A DNA stretch of 64,000 bases from Candidatus Venteria ishoeyi (GCF_030378065.1 NZ_JAUCGJ010000014.1:23708-87707), one strand, 5' to 3'; counted from the stretch's first letter, positions 7,203 to 15,741 are shown. Notes: generated by a model not told the origin, from the letters alone. Program-made: numbers and translations.

Positions 7203-8798
7203 CTAATGACTGGTACCCGCCGAAAGCGTAATTTTATTATAAACGTTATATTTTCCCGAAGGTTTGTTCATAGGGATGCGTTTGATTTCTTCCAGGGTTT
7301 TTGCGTCATAAATAATAATCGCGCCATCTTTGTCCCAGATACTGACAATGGCGTATTTGCCATAGCGATCAAATTCCACATGTGCGGCAGTTTTGCCAGG
7401 AACGGGACGCAGGGTTTTGACAATTTCCAGTTTATTTTTGTCGATCACATGCATGGCATCGCGATTCTTGCCAAAAAACACATCAACCCAGGCATAATCG
7501 CTGGTTTCATGGCTGCGCATAAAAAAGCCGGGGCCTAAGGTTTTCAGATTTTTAATCTGTTGCCAGTTCTGCATATCAATAATACTGATATTCCCGGTTT
7601 TTAAGTTGGGCGTTGCAAATACGGGTTTATCCTGATAGCTCCAGGTAATGCCGGAACCCAGATGTGGCATACCGGGTAAATCCAGTTTACTGATAACGCG
7701 CCGCGCATCCAGATCGATCACCTGCCCGCCACCTTGCCGGGAAGCCGCTAACATCAGGATATAATCCTGATCAAAAAAGAAATCATCTAAATACCCCTCA
7801 GCCTGGATGCGGCGAATGGGAAATTTTTCCATTTTCCGAACATCACCAGAGTCCTTGCGATAATCATGCACCCAATTGCCAAAACCCGCTGGTGGCTCAT
7901 CGTCATAAGAAATTTCCCAAGCTTCAGGAAAATCTTTCAGCGCCACCACAAAGCTGTTGCGGGGTCTGGCAGTATACACGGCACTGACCCGGGAACTGTT
8001 GCCTTTGCTGTCAATCACCGGAATAATTTTAATCAGACTTAAATCGGAAGCATTGAGCAACACCAGCGTATGCGGCAGGTAATTACCGACTATCACATAA
8101 CGATTATCCGCTGATACGGCAATATTTCGGGTATTGATCGCTGCCCGGATTTCCGCCACCATTTTCAGCGTGTGCATATCAAATTTACTGATCCAGCCAT
8201 CGCGGGAGGCAAAATAAACAAAACGCCCATCAGCGGTATATTTTGGCCCACCATGCAAGGCAAAGCGGGAGGGGAAGCGGTGAATCACTTCCAGTTTGTC
8301 GCCATCTAGCACACTGACATGATGATCACCGGTTTCCACCACCAGAAACAGATTCAGGGGATCGGCGCTGTAAACAGGTTTAACCTTTTCTATTTTTGTT
8401 GTTGCCAGTTCAGGTACATGAACGATGTGGCTGGCTTTAATTTCTGCTTCATTCCAAACCGGCATTTGTGCCAGGGGCGTGTAGATATAATCTGCCAGTG
8501 CCTGGATTTGTGGTTGGTTTAATAAGGGGGCAAACGCCTGCATTTGAGTGGCGACCTTACCATGAGTGATGGTTTTAATCGCTTTTGCTTTACGCAGGCG
8601 GCTGAGGTTTTCTGGCAGCAGCGCAGGGCCGCTCAATCCTAAGCGATCTTGACCATGACAACTGGCGCAGTGGGTCTGGTATAAAACAGGTGCATCATTT
8701 TGTGATAATACCTGTTTTTCTTCAGCCAGGACAAGGTTGTTGGCAGTGATGTTAAGGCATAAAGCAGTTAATAATAAACGAGGTAAAATTATTTTCAT
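7203..8798 (-). CDS. nirN: Dihydro-haem d1 dehydrogenase NirN (cytochrome c plus d1-type propeller)
   Basis: The chosen start at 8798 gives 531 residues beginning with a signal peptide (MKIILPRLLLTAL...); the longer reading frame adds 31 residues that do not look like a signal. Cys44-Ala-Ser-Cys47-His48 binds haem c. After residue 130 comes a beta-propeller related to the d1 domain of NirS (VVETGDHHVSVLDGD, FASRDGWISKFDMHTLK, AAHVEFDRYGKYA). NirN introduces the last double bond, converting dihydro-haem d1 to haem d1 in the periplasm, and passes it on towards NirS. It could be confused with NirS, but NirS is the better match at 15742-17352. A hairpin lies just upstream at 8870-8889. Confidence 0.85.
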   Translation of the reverse strand: MKIILPRLLLTALCLNITANNLVLAEEKQVLSQNDAPVLYQTHCASCHGQDRLGLSGPALLPENLSRLRKAKAIKTITHGKVATQMQAFAPLLNQPQIQALADYIYTPLAQMPVWNEAEIKASHIVHVPELATTKIEKVKPVYSADPLNLFLVVETGDHHVSVLDGDKLEVIHRFPSRFALHGGPKYTADGRFVYFASRDGWISKFDMHTLKMVAEIRAAINTRNIAVSADNRYVIVGNYLPHTLVLLNASDLSLIKIIPVIDSKGNSSRVSAVYTARPRNSFVVALKDFPEAWEISYDDEPPAGFGNWVHDYRKDSGDVRKMEKFPIRRIQAEGYLDDFFFDQDYILMLAASRQGGGQVIDLDARRVISKLDLPGMPHLGSGITWSYQDKPVFATPNLKTGNISIIDMQNWQQIKNLKTLGPGFFMRSHETSDYAWVDVFFGKNRDAMHVIDKNKLEIVKTLRPVPGKTAAHVEFDRYGKYAIVSIWDKDGAIIIYDAKTLEEIKRIPMNKPSGKYNVYNKITLSAGTSH

Positions 8799-8869
8799 AT
8801 TCCATTTCCAGCAGGCTGTTTCGGGAATGAGTAATAGCATTTCCCAAAACCGGGAAGCACGATATTTCA

Positions 8870-8889
8870 GTTTCGGGAAATCCCGAAAC
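8870..8889 (-). other. Intercistronic hairpin in the nir operon (upstream of nirN)
   Basis: GTTTCGGGA and its complement form a 9-bp stem with a 2-base loop between the small membrane-protein gene and nirN. There is no T-tract, so RNA processing or stabilisation is likelier than termination. Confidence 0.5.
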
Positions 8890-8908
8890 ATAGATATTCT
8901 ATAGATGT

Positions 8909-9202
8909 CTATAGCAGCATGAACATTAATAGCCCCGTAAAACCTGCAATAAAAAACAAGCCTATATTCATTATCAACCAGTTTTTCTGTTTTTCCGAAG
9001 TCAGTAAATACACAACACCACCACCTGCCGCCAGCACCATCATCAACTCAGCAAAGGCAAAGCCTGCCACCAAAGCCATTTTTATGTGCTCTGTTTCGCT
9101 TATACTCAGGTATAAAAATAACCCGATAAGCAGTCCAATGAATGAAAGTAGCGTGGGCAGTATGACTAAATAACTAATGAATGTTTTTTTATTTATTGCC
9201 AT
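8909..9202 (-). CDS. Small three-segment membrane protein in the nir operon
   Basis: This 97-residue protein has three hydrophobic segments at about residues 9-32, 43-66 and 74-97, with short charged links (ISETEHIKMA, TSEKQKN). The size and layout recall the small subunit IV-like proteins that accompany haem-copper oxidases and NO reductases, but no diagnostic motif is visible. It lies between nirN and the siroheme decarboxylase genes, so a role in haem d1 transport or denitrification is possible. This is inferred only from position. Confidence 0.5.
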   Translation of the reverse strand: MAINKKTFISYLVILPTLLSFIGLLIGLFLYLSISETEHIKMALVAGFAFAELMMVLAAGGGVVYLLTSEKQKNWLIMNIGLFFIAGFTGLLMFMLL

Positions 9203-9243
9203 TATTGGGTTTCATGAATAAAAAAGTGAGCATTAAGCTGCAT

Positions 9244-9291
9244 AAGGAACTGTCCAAGAACCTCAGTCTTATATTATCAGACAGTGTCCTT
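9244..9291 (-). other. Intercistronic stem-loop in the nir operon
   Basis: AAGGAACTGTC pairs with GACAGTGTCCTT across a 25-base loop. It lies between a siroheme decarboxylase gene and the small membrane-protein gene. It has no terminator T-tract. Confidence 0.45.
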
Positions 9292-9327
9292 AGGAGGTAG
9301 TGCAAATACAGCTTGATGCTCTACTCC

Positions 9328-10302
9328 TTAAGAAAACCGCAAGCCGGTTTTCTTCAGAATCTTACGGCTAAACAATACGTCATGTTGTTGATTATGCGCT
9401 CCAAGCAGTGTCTTTATTTTTTCAATTTGCTGCTGAATTTCTTCATGACTACGTGCATGTACCATGGCAAACAGGTTATAAGGCCATTTGGGTAAATGAC
9501 GCGGACGGCGATAACAATGGCTGACAAAATCCAGTTGCCCGACTTGTTGACCCAGCGCATCCACTACGTCATCTTTCACATCCCACACCGTCATGCCATT
9601 ACTGCAATAACCGAGTTTGTAGTGGTTTGGCACCACGCCGATACGGCGGATCATGCCCTGTTCCAGCATGGTTTGCAGCCTTTGTATAACGCTGTTTTCA
9701 TCGCTGCCAATTTGATTGGCAACTTCCTGATAGGGTTGTGCGCACAGGGCAAGTCCGGCTTGCGTGGCCTGAATCAATAAGCGATCAAACGACTCCAGGC
9801 TGGCGCTTGTTTGGTTTTTTTTCAGCGTGTTAACGGCGAAGCTTTCCGCAGCCTGCCCATCAGGGTTAAGCTTTAACCCCAGATAATATTCTTTTTGTTT
9901 TGGAAAATCATAAACCGGCAACCCGGTATGTAAGTGGATTTTATTAATAACCCTGGCTATATCTTCCGGTTTTTCTGTGGCGATCACAAACCACATATTT
10001 AATTCATGCTCTCGGGCGTAATTATGCGCAACTTCCGGCAAACTGTTGACATAATCCGCTACAGCATCAAACTCATGTTCTGCTGCCCGCAAAGCCGCCA
10101 GAGTCAAGCCACCACCTAAGCGTTCAGCATGATAGAGCGGGCCAAAGCGGGAAAGTATTTTATTGTCCAATAAGTCCCGCAATTGTGTCAGTAAGATATC
10201 CTCAGTAATACCTAAGCGACTGGCCGTTTGTTGATAAGGCCGGGAACATAGCGGAAAATCAATTTGCAAATGCCGGATAATGTTTTTACTTAGCGTATCC
10301 AT
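9328..10302 (-). CDS. Siroheme decarboxylase, two-domain fusion (NirDL/NirGH type)
   Basis: The protein has 324 residues from the ATG at 10302; a TTG three codons upstream is an alternative and neither has a strong ribosome site. It contains two copies of the AsnC/Lrp-like unit of the NirD, NirL, NirG and NirH family. The first runs from about 1 to 150 (FPLCSRPYQQTASRLG, ILSRFGPLYHAERLGGG, NYAREHELNMWFVIA). The second runs from about 170 to 324 (LALCAQPYQEVANQIG, IRRIGVVPNHYKLGYCSNGMTVWDV, HCYRRPRHLPKWPYNLFAMVH). These enzymes convert siroheme to 12,18-didecarboxysiroheme in haem d1 synthesis. Despite the winged-helix start they are enzymes, not regulators. Which of D/L or G/H it represents cannot be told by eye. 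Confidence 0.85.
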   Translation of the reverse strand: MDTLSKNIIRHLQIDFPLCSRPYQQTASRLGITEDILLTQLRDLLDNKILSRFGPLYHAERLGGGLTLAALRAAEHEFDAVADYVNSLPEVAHNYAREHELNMWFVIATEKPEDIARVINKIHLHTGLPVYDFPKQKEYYLGLKLNPDGQAAESFAVNTLKKNQTSASLESFDRLLIQATQAGLALCAQPYQEVANQIGSDENSVIQRLQTMLEQGMIRRIGVVPNHYKLGYCSNGMTVWDVKDDVVDALGQQVGQLDFVSHCYRRPRHLPKWPYNLFAMVHARSHEEIQQQIEKIKTLLGAHNQQHDVLFSRKILKKTGLRFS

Positions 10303-10314
10303 GAGTACCAATCG

Positions 10315-11382
10315 TTATGCGCAGCGGGAGCTATTACGGTAGATCGCGCCACGTTGTTTAAAACAGCGACCGCTGAATAAAATATCATGCTCAATATCCA
10401 TCAAATCATGTTGTCTGATTAAGTGTTGGATTTTTGTCAAAACGCTATTACGATCCTGTCCATGAATCATACAAAACAGGTTATACGACCAGTGTGGCAG
10501 GCGGCGGGGGCGCTGGTAACACAGGGTAATACCGGGGACGGAGCCAAGCTGGTTTGCAACATCATCCACCGCCTTATCAGGAATATTCCAGACGGTCATG
10601 GCGTTAGCGCAATAACCCAGTTTGCGATGGCGGACGATGATGCCAAAGCGGCGAATAATGCCCTGCCGCTGCCATTGTTGCAAAGTACCTAATACTTGTG
10701 CTTCGCTTAAACCCAGCGTATTTGCCAGTGCTGCATACGGCTTTGATAACAGTGGCAAACCCACTTGAACCGCCTGAATCAATGCTGTAGTTTGTTGTGC
10801 ATCCAGCGCGGGAAAGTCGGTAACAGTATCCTGAGGAAAACCCTGAAATGATTTACGTTGATGCTTGTGATCTTGCCCGTGCTCTTGATGGGAACTGAGT
10901 AAATCAAAGCCCAAATCAATATGGTAATCCTTGAGCATGGGTAAATAGAGAATTTCAAAGCCTGTTTCCTGCTCCATTTGCGCAAGCACCTGCTGCAAAT
11001 AGTTTTTGTTTTCAGCCGTTACCACAAACCAGAGATTAAAAAAATGCTCACGCTCATAGTTGTGATTGACTTCAGGATAGGCGCTGATTATTGCCGCAAC
11101 TTGTTGCAATTGTGCCTCGGGTACTGACATTGCTGCAAGTGTGCTGGCACCAATGCTATGAGGCTTAAATACCGGGCCAATACGGCTGATAATACCCGCT
11201 TGCTGTAAATCATATACATGTTCCAGCAAATCTGTTTCTGTTTGTTCCAGACGCTGCGCAATACCTTGATAAGGGCGCGAAACCAGAGGAAAACCCCGCT
11301 GATAATCATTTAATAAATGACGATAAACAGGATTTTCTAATGTGTCAGTGGTTTTTGGTGAATGCTGAATAACAACAGACAT
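10315..11382 (-). CDS. Siroheme decarboxylase, two-domain fusion (second copy)
   Basis: The protein has 355 residues from the ATG at 11382, behind AAGGGGATC. Like its downstream neighbour it has two NirD/L/G/H units. The first (FPLVSRPYQGIAQRLE, IISRIGPVFKPHSIGAS, NYEREHFFNLWFVV) spans about residues 30-165. A histidine-rich linker with EHGQDHKHQRK follows, then the second unit (LPLLSKPYAALANTLG, IIRRFGIIVRHRKLGYCANAMTVWNI, CYQRPRRLPHWSYNLFCMIH). With the gene at 9328 it supplies all four units found as separate NirD, L, G and H proteins in Pseudomonas. The two enzymes probably act together on siroheme. It lies 27 bases from nirF. Confidence 0.85.
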   Translation of the reverse strand: MSVVIQHSPKTTDTLENPVYRHLLNDYQRGFPLVSRPYQGIAQRLEQTETDLLEHVYDLQQAGIISRIGPVFKPHSIGASTLAAMSVPEAQLQQVAAIISAYPEVNHNYEREHFFNLWFVVTAENKNYLQQVLAQMEQETGFEILYLPMLKDYHIDLGFDLLSSHQEHGQDHKHQRKSFQGFPQDTVTDFPALDAQQTTALIQAVQVGLPLLSKPYAALANTLGLSEAQVLGTLQQWQRQGIIRRFGIIVRHRKLGYCANAMTVWNIPDKAVDDVANQLGSVPGITLCYQRPRRLPHWSYNLFCMIHGQDRNSVLTKIQHLIRQHDLMDIEHDILFSGRCFKQRGAIYRNSSRCA

Positions 11383-11409
11383 CACGATCCCCTTTTCAAA
11401 TACTGATTT

Positions 11410-12585
11410 TTACAGGCCGGTCCAATGCGCGCGGCTGGTAAAAAAGATACCACTGGGTTTATGCGCTGGCAGGCTTGCTCGTAGCTCAAACGTTGCAGTA
11501 TCGTAAATATTAAGCTTGTCTTCATCCCGCACTGATACCCATACATTTTCACCACGCGGGGTGAATTCCATGTGTAAGGTGCCTTTACCGGATTTGAAGG
11601 TTTTAAGGGTTTCCAGCGTAAACGTGTCAATGATTTGCAAACTGTCGTTATTTGGCAGGGCAAAATTGACCCAGACCCGGCGTTGATCAGGCTGTGACAT
11701 GACAAATATGGGTTGTCCATGTGCTGGAATGGTTTTGACTAACTGCCAGTTGCTTTTATCGATGACCAACACAGCGTGTTGACCCACTGCGGGGACAAAT
11801 AAATAATTCCCCGCTTCTGCCCAACCTTCCAGATGCGGCATTTTATAAACCGGCAGCTTTTGCTGACCCTTGCCATAATTGGGCAAAATATGTTGTGCGC
11901 CTTTTTCTGCCTGCCATAAATCCAATAAGGCCAAGCCATCCTCACCAAATAGTCCCGCCAGATAATAACGTCCATCAGGGGTGATTAAGCCATCATAAGG
12001 CTGTTTACCAATATTGCTAAATTTTTGGATGTGGGGTTTTGAAAGTGATTGTTTTGCATCCAGCAGCCAGATTTCCCCAGCATCAAATAAGCTGAAGACA
12101 AATTGCTGTCCGGGCGCATCTACCAAACCAATGACTTTGGATTGTTTATTCTGTTCATAAGTTGCTGGAATGTCAGCCAATTGTGCTAAGTCGCTGGCAG
12201 CAAATAATTTGACACCACCGGGTTTATAATTGGATACAGCAACAATCTGCCCATCCTGGGAAATTGCGCCGCCAATGCTGTTGCCTGACTGCATCACCCG
12301 TTTGACAATTTTTGCCGTTAACAAATCGATCTTAGTCAGACCACCGTCGCGTCCGAAGATATAGGCATAACGGGCATCTCTGGAAAATACAGCAGAAGCG
12401 TGAGACAGATCGCCTAAACCCTCAACCCGTGCTAATTGTGTATTGCTACTGTGTTCGATAATCAGCACAGAACCAGTGGCGCGTTCAATAACAATGCCCA
12501 TATCACCCGTGCCGCGCAAACCTTCAGCCTGGACAAGCGTGACCAACAGACTGAATAACGATACACGTAAAAACATTTTAATCAT
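11410..12585 (-). CDS. nirF: Haem d1 biosynthesis protein NirF
   Basis: The protein has 391 residues from the ATG at 12585, which has AAGGGG nine bases upstream; a TTG start three codons earlier is less likely. An N-terminal signal peptide (FLRVSLFSLLVTLVQA) directs it to the periplasm. The rest is a beta-propeller akin to the NirS d1 domain: GTGDMGIVIERATGSVLIIE, YAYIFGRDGGLTKIDL, NYKPGGVKLF and LHMEFTPRGENVWVSVRDED. NirF acts late in haem d1 synthesis, upstream of NirN, and was shown to bind d1 precursors in other species. It sits between nirC and the siroheme decarboxylases, the usual neighbourhood. Confidence 0.92.
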   Translation of the reverse strand: MIKMFLRVSLFSLLVTLVQAEGLRGTGDMGIVIERATGSVLIIEHSSNTQLARVEGLGDLSHASAVFSRDARYAYIFGRDGGLTKIDLLTAKIVKRVMQSGNSIGGAISQDGQIVAVSNYKPGGVKLFAASDLAQLADIPATYEQNKQSKVIGLVDAPGQQFVFSLFDAGEIWLLDAKQSLSKPHIQKFSNIGKQPYDGLITPDGRYYLAGLFGEDGLALLDLWQAEKGAQHILPNYGKGQQKLPVYKMPHLEGWAEAGNYLFVPAVGQHAVLVIDKSNWQLVKTIPAHGQPIFVMSQPDQRRVWVNFALPNNDSLQIIDTFTLETLKTFKSGKGTLHMEFTPRGENVWVSVRDEDKLNIYDTATFELRASLPAHKPSGIFFTSRAHWTGL

Positions 12586-12598
12586 AACGAGCAACCCC

Positions 12599-12949
12599 TT
12601 AATTTTTTGGGTTAATAGCTAATTGTCTTTGGTTCAATCGCCCCTGGCGTAATTGCGATACCAACCAATTAATTTCTGTCCAGGTCAATAGCGCCCGCCA
12701 AGGTGGCATGGCAGTGCCAGGGCGTCCATAAAAAATGGTTGCACCCAGTCCATCAGGCGCTTTTCCCTGCAAATTCTCAGGTAATAATGCAGGCCCCAAT
12801 CCACCATGTAATAACATGCCATGACAGGAGCCACAATCATGACGCAACATATATAACAATTCCTGCTGCCGTTGCAGAGAAAGTGTTTCAGCAAAAGCGG
12901 GGACACTATTGGCGAGCAATAATGCGAGCAGTATCCAGGTTGATTTCAT
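12599..12949 (-). CDS. nirC: Periplasmic cytochrome c NirC
   Basis: This 116-residue protein has a signal peptide (residues 1-20, ending AFA-ET) and one haem c site, Cys39-Gly-Ser-Cys42-His43. A methionine further on (GTAMPPW) is a likely sixth ligand. The size and position next to nirF match NirC, a small cytochrome c in nir operons that can donate electrons to NirS or serve NirN/NirF during d1 maturation. It starts 2 bases after the stop of the cupredoxin gene, so translation is probably coupled. Confidence 0.85.
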   Translation of the reverse strand: MKSTWILLALLLANSVPAFAETLSLQRQQELLYMLRHDCGSCHGMLLHGGLGPALLPENLQGKAPDGLGATIFYGRPGTAMPPWRALLTWTEINWLVSQLRQGRLNQRQLAINPKN

Positions 12950-12951
12950 TG

Positions 12952-13770
12952 CTACGGCTCCGATAATAAAGCGGGCGCAAGATATTCAACGGCAATATGA
13001 TCATCAAACTTAAGCAAACGAATAAAACGATCTTGATTATCGACTTCCCATGCCCAGAGTGTTAAAGCGGTAACGCCTGGTGGTAAGTCATCTTTGATCT
13101 GTTTTAAAACTTCTGCGGTGGCATCCTTCCCCAAAGGCGAACCCAATTGCTTTTCCAGTTCATTAACAATTGGATTTTCGCTGAGCACGCCGGGATAAAA
13201 TTCAACAATTAATGCCAGTTTCCCCGTTTGTTTGGGAATGACGTAACTAATATCAGTGGTGATAAAGCCTCGGTCACGTTTGGCCTTAATAATTTCTGCA
13301 TCTTCAGCGTTCACCAACTTCAGGTCATCTTTAGCAATGGCCTCTTTAACCTGCTGCCAGGACATGCCAAACGCTGCACTCAGATAGCCGTTAAAGGTCG
13401 TTTGGGCTATATTTTCAGTTGTCATATTTTCAGTTTTTACCTGCTTATCCTCTTTGCTCACGACATGGACGATACCTGTCATTTTAGGATGTGGGCCACA
13501 GCGATAAGGAAAATCACCAATCTGATTGAATGTTTTTTCGAAAAATTCTTCTGGAAAAAAATATTCCGGTTCTGGTTCACCGCTTTGTTCAAACCAGACA
13601 CTGTGGTACTGACGTTTTTCATGGTTTTCCCAGCGCACTGTGGTACCACTTGTCACCGTGATTTCTGCGGGCTGAAACTTAAAGTCCTTGATGATAACGC
13701 GGGTTGTAACATCCTCTGCCTGTGCTAAGCTGCATAGGAAAAAGCCAATTAAAAAACTCAATATTTTCAT
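12952..13770 (-). CDS. Periplasmic cupredoxin fused to an unknown C-terminal domain
   Basis: This 272-residue protein starts with a signal peptide (residues 1-18, LAQA-ED). Residues 20-105 form a plastocyanin-type cupredoxin with visible copper ligands His56 (QYHSVWF), Cys91, His94 and Met97 (RCGPHPKMTG). After a short linker, residues 115-272 form a domain I do not recognise (SYVIPKQTGKLALIVEFYP, PPGVTALTLWAWEV). Cupredoxins such as azurin and pseudoazurin donate electrons to nitrite reductase, so it may be the donor for NirS. The C-terminal domain may tether or dock it. It lies between nirC and the NirT-like gene in one operon. Confidence 0.8.
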   Translation of the reverse strand: MKILSFLIGFFLCSLAQAEDVTTRVIIKDFKFQPAEITVTSGTTVRWENHEKRQYHSVWFEQSGEPEPEYFFPEEFFEKTFNQIGDFPYRCGPHPKMTGIVHVVSKEDKQVKTENMTTENIAQTTFNGYLSAAFGMSWQQVKEAIAKDDLKLVNAEDAEIIKAKRDRGFITTDISYVIPKQTGKLALIVEFYPGVLSENPIVNELEKQLGSPLGKDATAEVLKQIKDDLPPGVTALTLWAWEVDNQDRFIRLLKFDDHIAVEYLAPALLSEP

Positions 13771-13790
13771 TAGGATTTTGTCTCCTATAT

Positions 13791-13820
13791 TTCATTCCCA
13801 CGCTTTTGCGTGGGAATGAA
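13791..13820 (-). other. Intercistronic hairpin upstream of the cupredoxin gene
   Basis: TTCATTCCCACGC and its perfect complement form a 13-bp stem with a TTTT loop, lying between the stop of the NirT-like gene and the start of the cupredoxin gene. There is no following T-run. The TTCCCA core resembles other hairpins in this window (27769-27792, 30546-30571). Confidence 0.65.
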
Positions 13821-13826
13821 GCGTAC

Positions 13827-15632
13827 TTATTTTGCTACGGCGTTGATTTCGGCCTCGTCATTATCAAAACCCAGTTTATATCCTAGCGAAACATGGTGAT
13901 AACGCGCATCACTGTAATCATCGTGTACCGCAAAACCGATATTATAGAGCTTGTCTTTAGTTAAGCTCAGATCGCCGGGTTGGGTGGATACCAATTTGCG
14001 TTTAATCTCTAACGTCCAGGTACCATTTGCCAAAGCTGCGGTTGCTTCAAAGCCCTGTCCACCCGTCATGACACGTTGTTCCAGAATGTGTCCATCTTCA
14101 GTTTCGCCTTTGCCTGACTTAAACCGCAACAGATCCATAACGTGACCGGCATCCATTTCTGCTTTCAGCGCTTCGCCATCTTTCAGTTTATCCCAACCGC
14201 CCAGTTTTTTACCGCGACGACCTTTTTCTTCAATTTTAGTACGGCTTTCACTGATGTATTTAGTCACGCCCTGGCTGAAATCCAAGGTCTGTGCATGTGC
14301 TGACGCGGATAAACTCTCGGCATCAGGATGGGTTGGCATGTCACGGGCATCATGATGACAAGTACCCCAGCAACCCGCTTGACGAGTATATTTTATAGCT
14401 GGATTTTCATCTTCATTGATTTCATCACTGGATAACATGATTGCCAGTTTAGTGGGATTTTCCGGATCCATTTTGCCGCCTTCAACAAAGGGTGCTGGGG
14501 CGTGTTCGGTATCCGGCCACTGGAAGTGCATATAAAGATACTGTTCATCATATAGCGCCTGTACCGTCAGCGGGATACTACCCCGTTTACCTGGAATCAG
14601 GTTAGGTTCTAAGTCTTCTTTGGCACCAGTGACAATTTTTTCACCCATCGCCTGAGTTTCTTTATCATGACAGTCAAAGCAACGATCTCCCGCTTTGAAA
14701 GGACGAGCACCACCATGATATTTGCCGACCAGAGTCCATTCCATAGAGGATTGCCCTGGATAGAACAGGCCTACTTCACGACTGGGTGCAACATCCCAGC
14801 TAATCCCACTGGCATCAGGGGTTGCAGCTTTTTCTGTATTCTCTGTTGATGCTGTTGTGGCCTGCGTTGCTGCGGCTTCTGCAGCTTTTGCTGCTGCCTG
14901 CTCAGCGGCTAATTTTTTCTCGGCAGCACGTTGCTCTCTTTTGGCTTTAGCGGCTACTTTTTCTGCTTGTTCACGCTCTGCTTCCTGTTTTTCAAAATCC
15001 AGCCAACGTTGCGGAACTTCACGAATTAAACTGGGGTCGGGCTGGGTCATTTGTTCCAGCTCTTCATCTTCTAACTGATCATGCACTTTTTTGTGCGCAA
15101 TGCCTTTATGACAATCAATACAAGTCATACCCTGGCGCATGGCATTCATATGTTGCTTACGGGCGCGGGGTTTTTGTTTGGCCGGATCCATCGTGTCGAA
15201 ATCATGACAATTGCGGCATTCTCGGGAATCGGTCGATTTCATGGAGTGCCAGACATTTTTAGCTAAATGCAGGCGCTTGCCATCAAATTTTTCTGGGGTA
15301 TCAATGGAACCCAACATTTTATGCCAGACTTCCTTAGATGCCTGGATTTTGCGAATCATTTTATGGCCCCATGATTTAGGTACATGGCAATCTGAACAGG
15401 TTGCCCGCACACCACTGCGGTTAGCATCATGGATAGTGCCTTGGTATTCCTGATAGACATTTTCTTCCATTTCATGGCAGGTAATACAGAACTCCATGGT
15501 ATTTGTCGCTTCCATGGCGGTATTAAATCCACCCCAGAAAATTATACCGACTAGCATGAAAAATAATGCCATGCCAATACTTGCGCCAAACAATCGTTTT
15601 CGCGACCAAAATCCTGGTTTTGTATCCGTCAT
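13827..15632 (-). CDS. NirT/NapC-like multihaem cytochrome fused to an ethylbenzene-dehydrogenase-like haem domain
   Basis: From the ATG at 15632 the protein has 601 residues; the longer frame would begin inside a hairpin, so it is rejected. Residues 13-38 are a membrane anchor. Four CxxCH sites follow (Cys49-His53, Cys79-His83, Cys139-His143, Cys171-His175), the NapC/NirT tetrahaem domain that takes electrons from quinol. Residues 212-275 are a charged, alanine-rich coiled coil. The C-terminal part has a fifth CxxCH (Cys318-His322) and a CxxxCH (Cys421-His426), in a beta-rich domain (VQALYDEQYLYMHFQWPDTEH, MLSSDEINEDENPA) like the haem-binding subunit of ethylbenzene dehydrogenase. The gene directly follows nirS, so it probably connects the quinol pool to nitrite reduction. 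Confidence 0.82.
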   Translation of the reverse strand: MTDTKPGFWSRKRLFGASIGMALFFMLVGIIFWGGFNTAMEATNTMEFCITCHEMEENVYQEYQGTIHDANRSGVRATCSDCHVPKSWGHKMIRKIQASKEVWHKMLGSIDTPEKFDGKRLHLAKNVWHSMKSTDSRECRNCHDFDTMDPAKQKPRARKQHMNAMRQGMTCIDCHKGIAHKKVHDQLEDEELEQMTQPDPSLIREVPQRWLDFEKQEAEREQAEKVAAKAKREQRAAEKKLAAEQAAAKAAEAAATQATTASTENTEKAATPDASGISWDVAPSREVGLFYPGQSSMEWTLVGKYHGGARPFKAGDRCFDCHDKETQAMGEKIVTGAKEDLEPNLIPGKRGSIPLTVQALYDEQYLYMHFQWPDTEHAPAPFVEGGKMDPENPTKLAIMLSSDEINEDENPAIKYTRQAGCWGTCHHDARDMPTHPDAESLSASAHAQTLDFSQGVTKYISESRTKIEEKGRRGKKLGGWDKLKDGEALKAEMDAGHVMDLLRFKSGKGETEDGHILEQRVMTGGQGFEATAALANGTWTLEIKRKLVSTQPGDLSLTKDKLYNIGFAVHDDYSDARYHHVSLGYKLGFDNDEAEINAVAK

Positions 15633-15688
15633 CTTATGTCTCGCCGTGCCTATTTTGTGATTAGGGGAAAATGGAAAAATATGGGATA

Positions 15689-15730
15689 ACGGCATTTCAC
15701 CAAGCTTATTGAAAGTTGGTGAAATGCCGT
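15689..15730 (-). other. Hairpin between nirS and the NirT-like gene
   Basis: A perfect 15-bp stem (ACGGCATTTCACCAA and its complement) with a 12-base loop lies 12 bases after the nirS stop. It may protect the nirS message or reduce read-through. No clear T-run follows on the minus strand. Confidence 0.65.
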
Positions 15731-15741
15731 TGCTTGCGGGA

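Noticed and set aside
9328-11382. Lrp/AsnC transcription regulators
   Set aside because: The winged-helix look comes from the siroheme decarboxylase family; the nir context and conserved units point to enzymes.
15633-15695. Longer N-terminus for the NirT-like protein
   Set aside because: It would start inside a hairpin and precedes the real membrane anchor; the ATG at 15632 is preferred.
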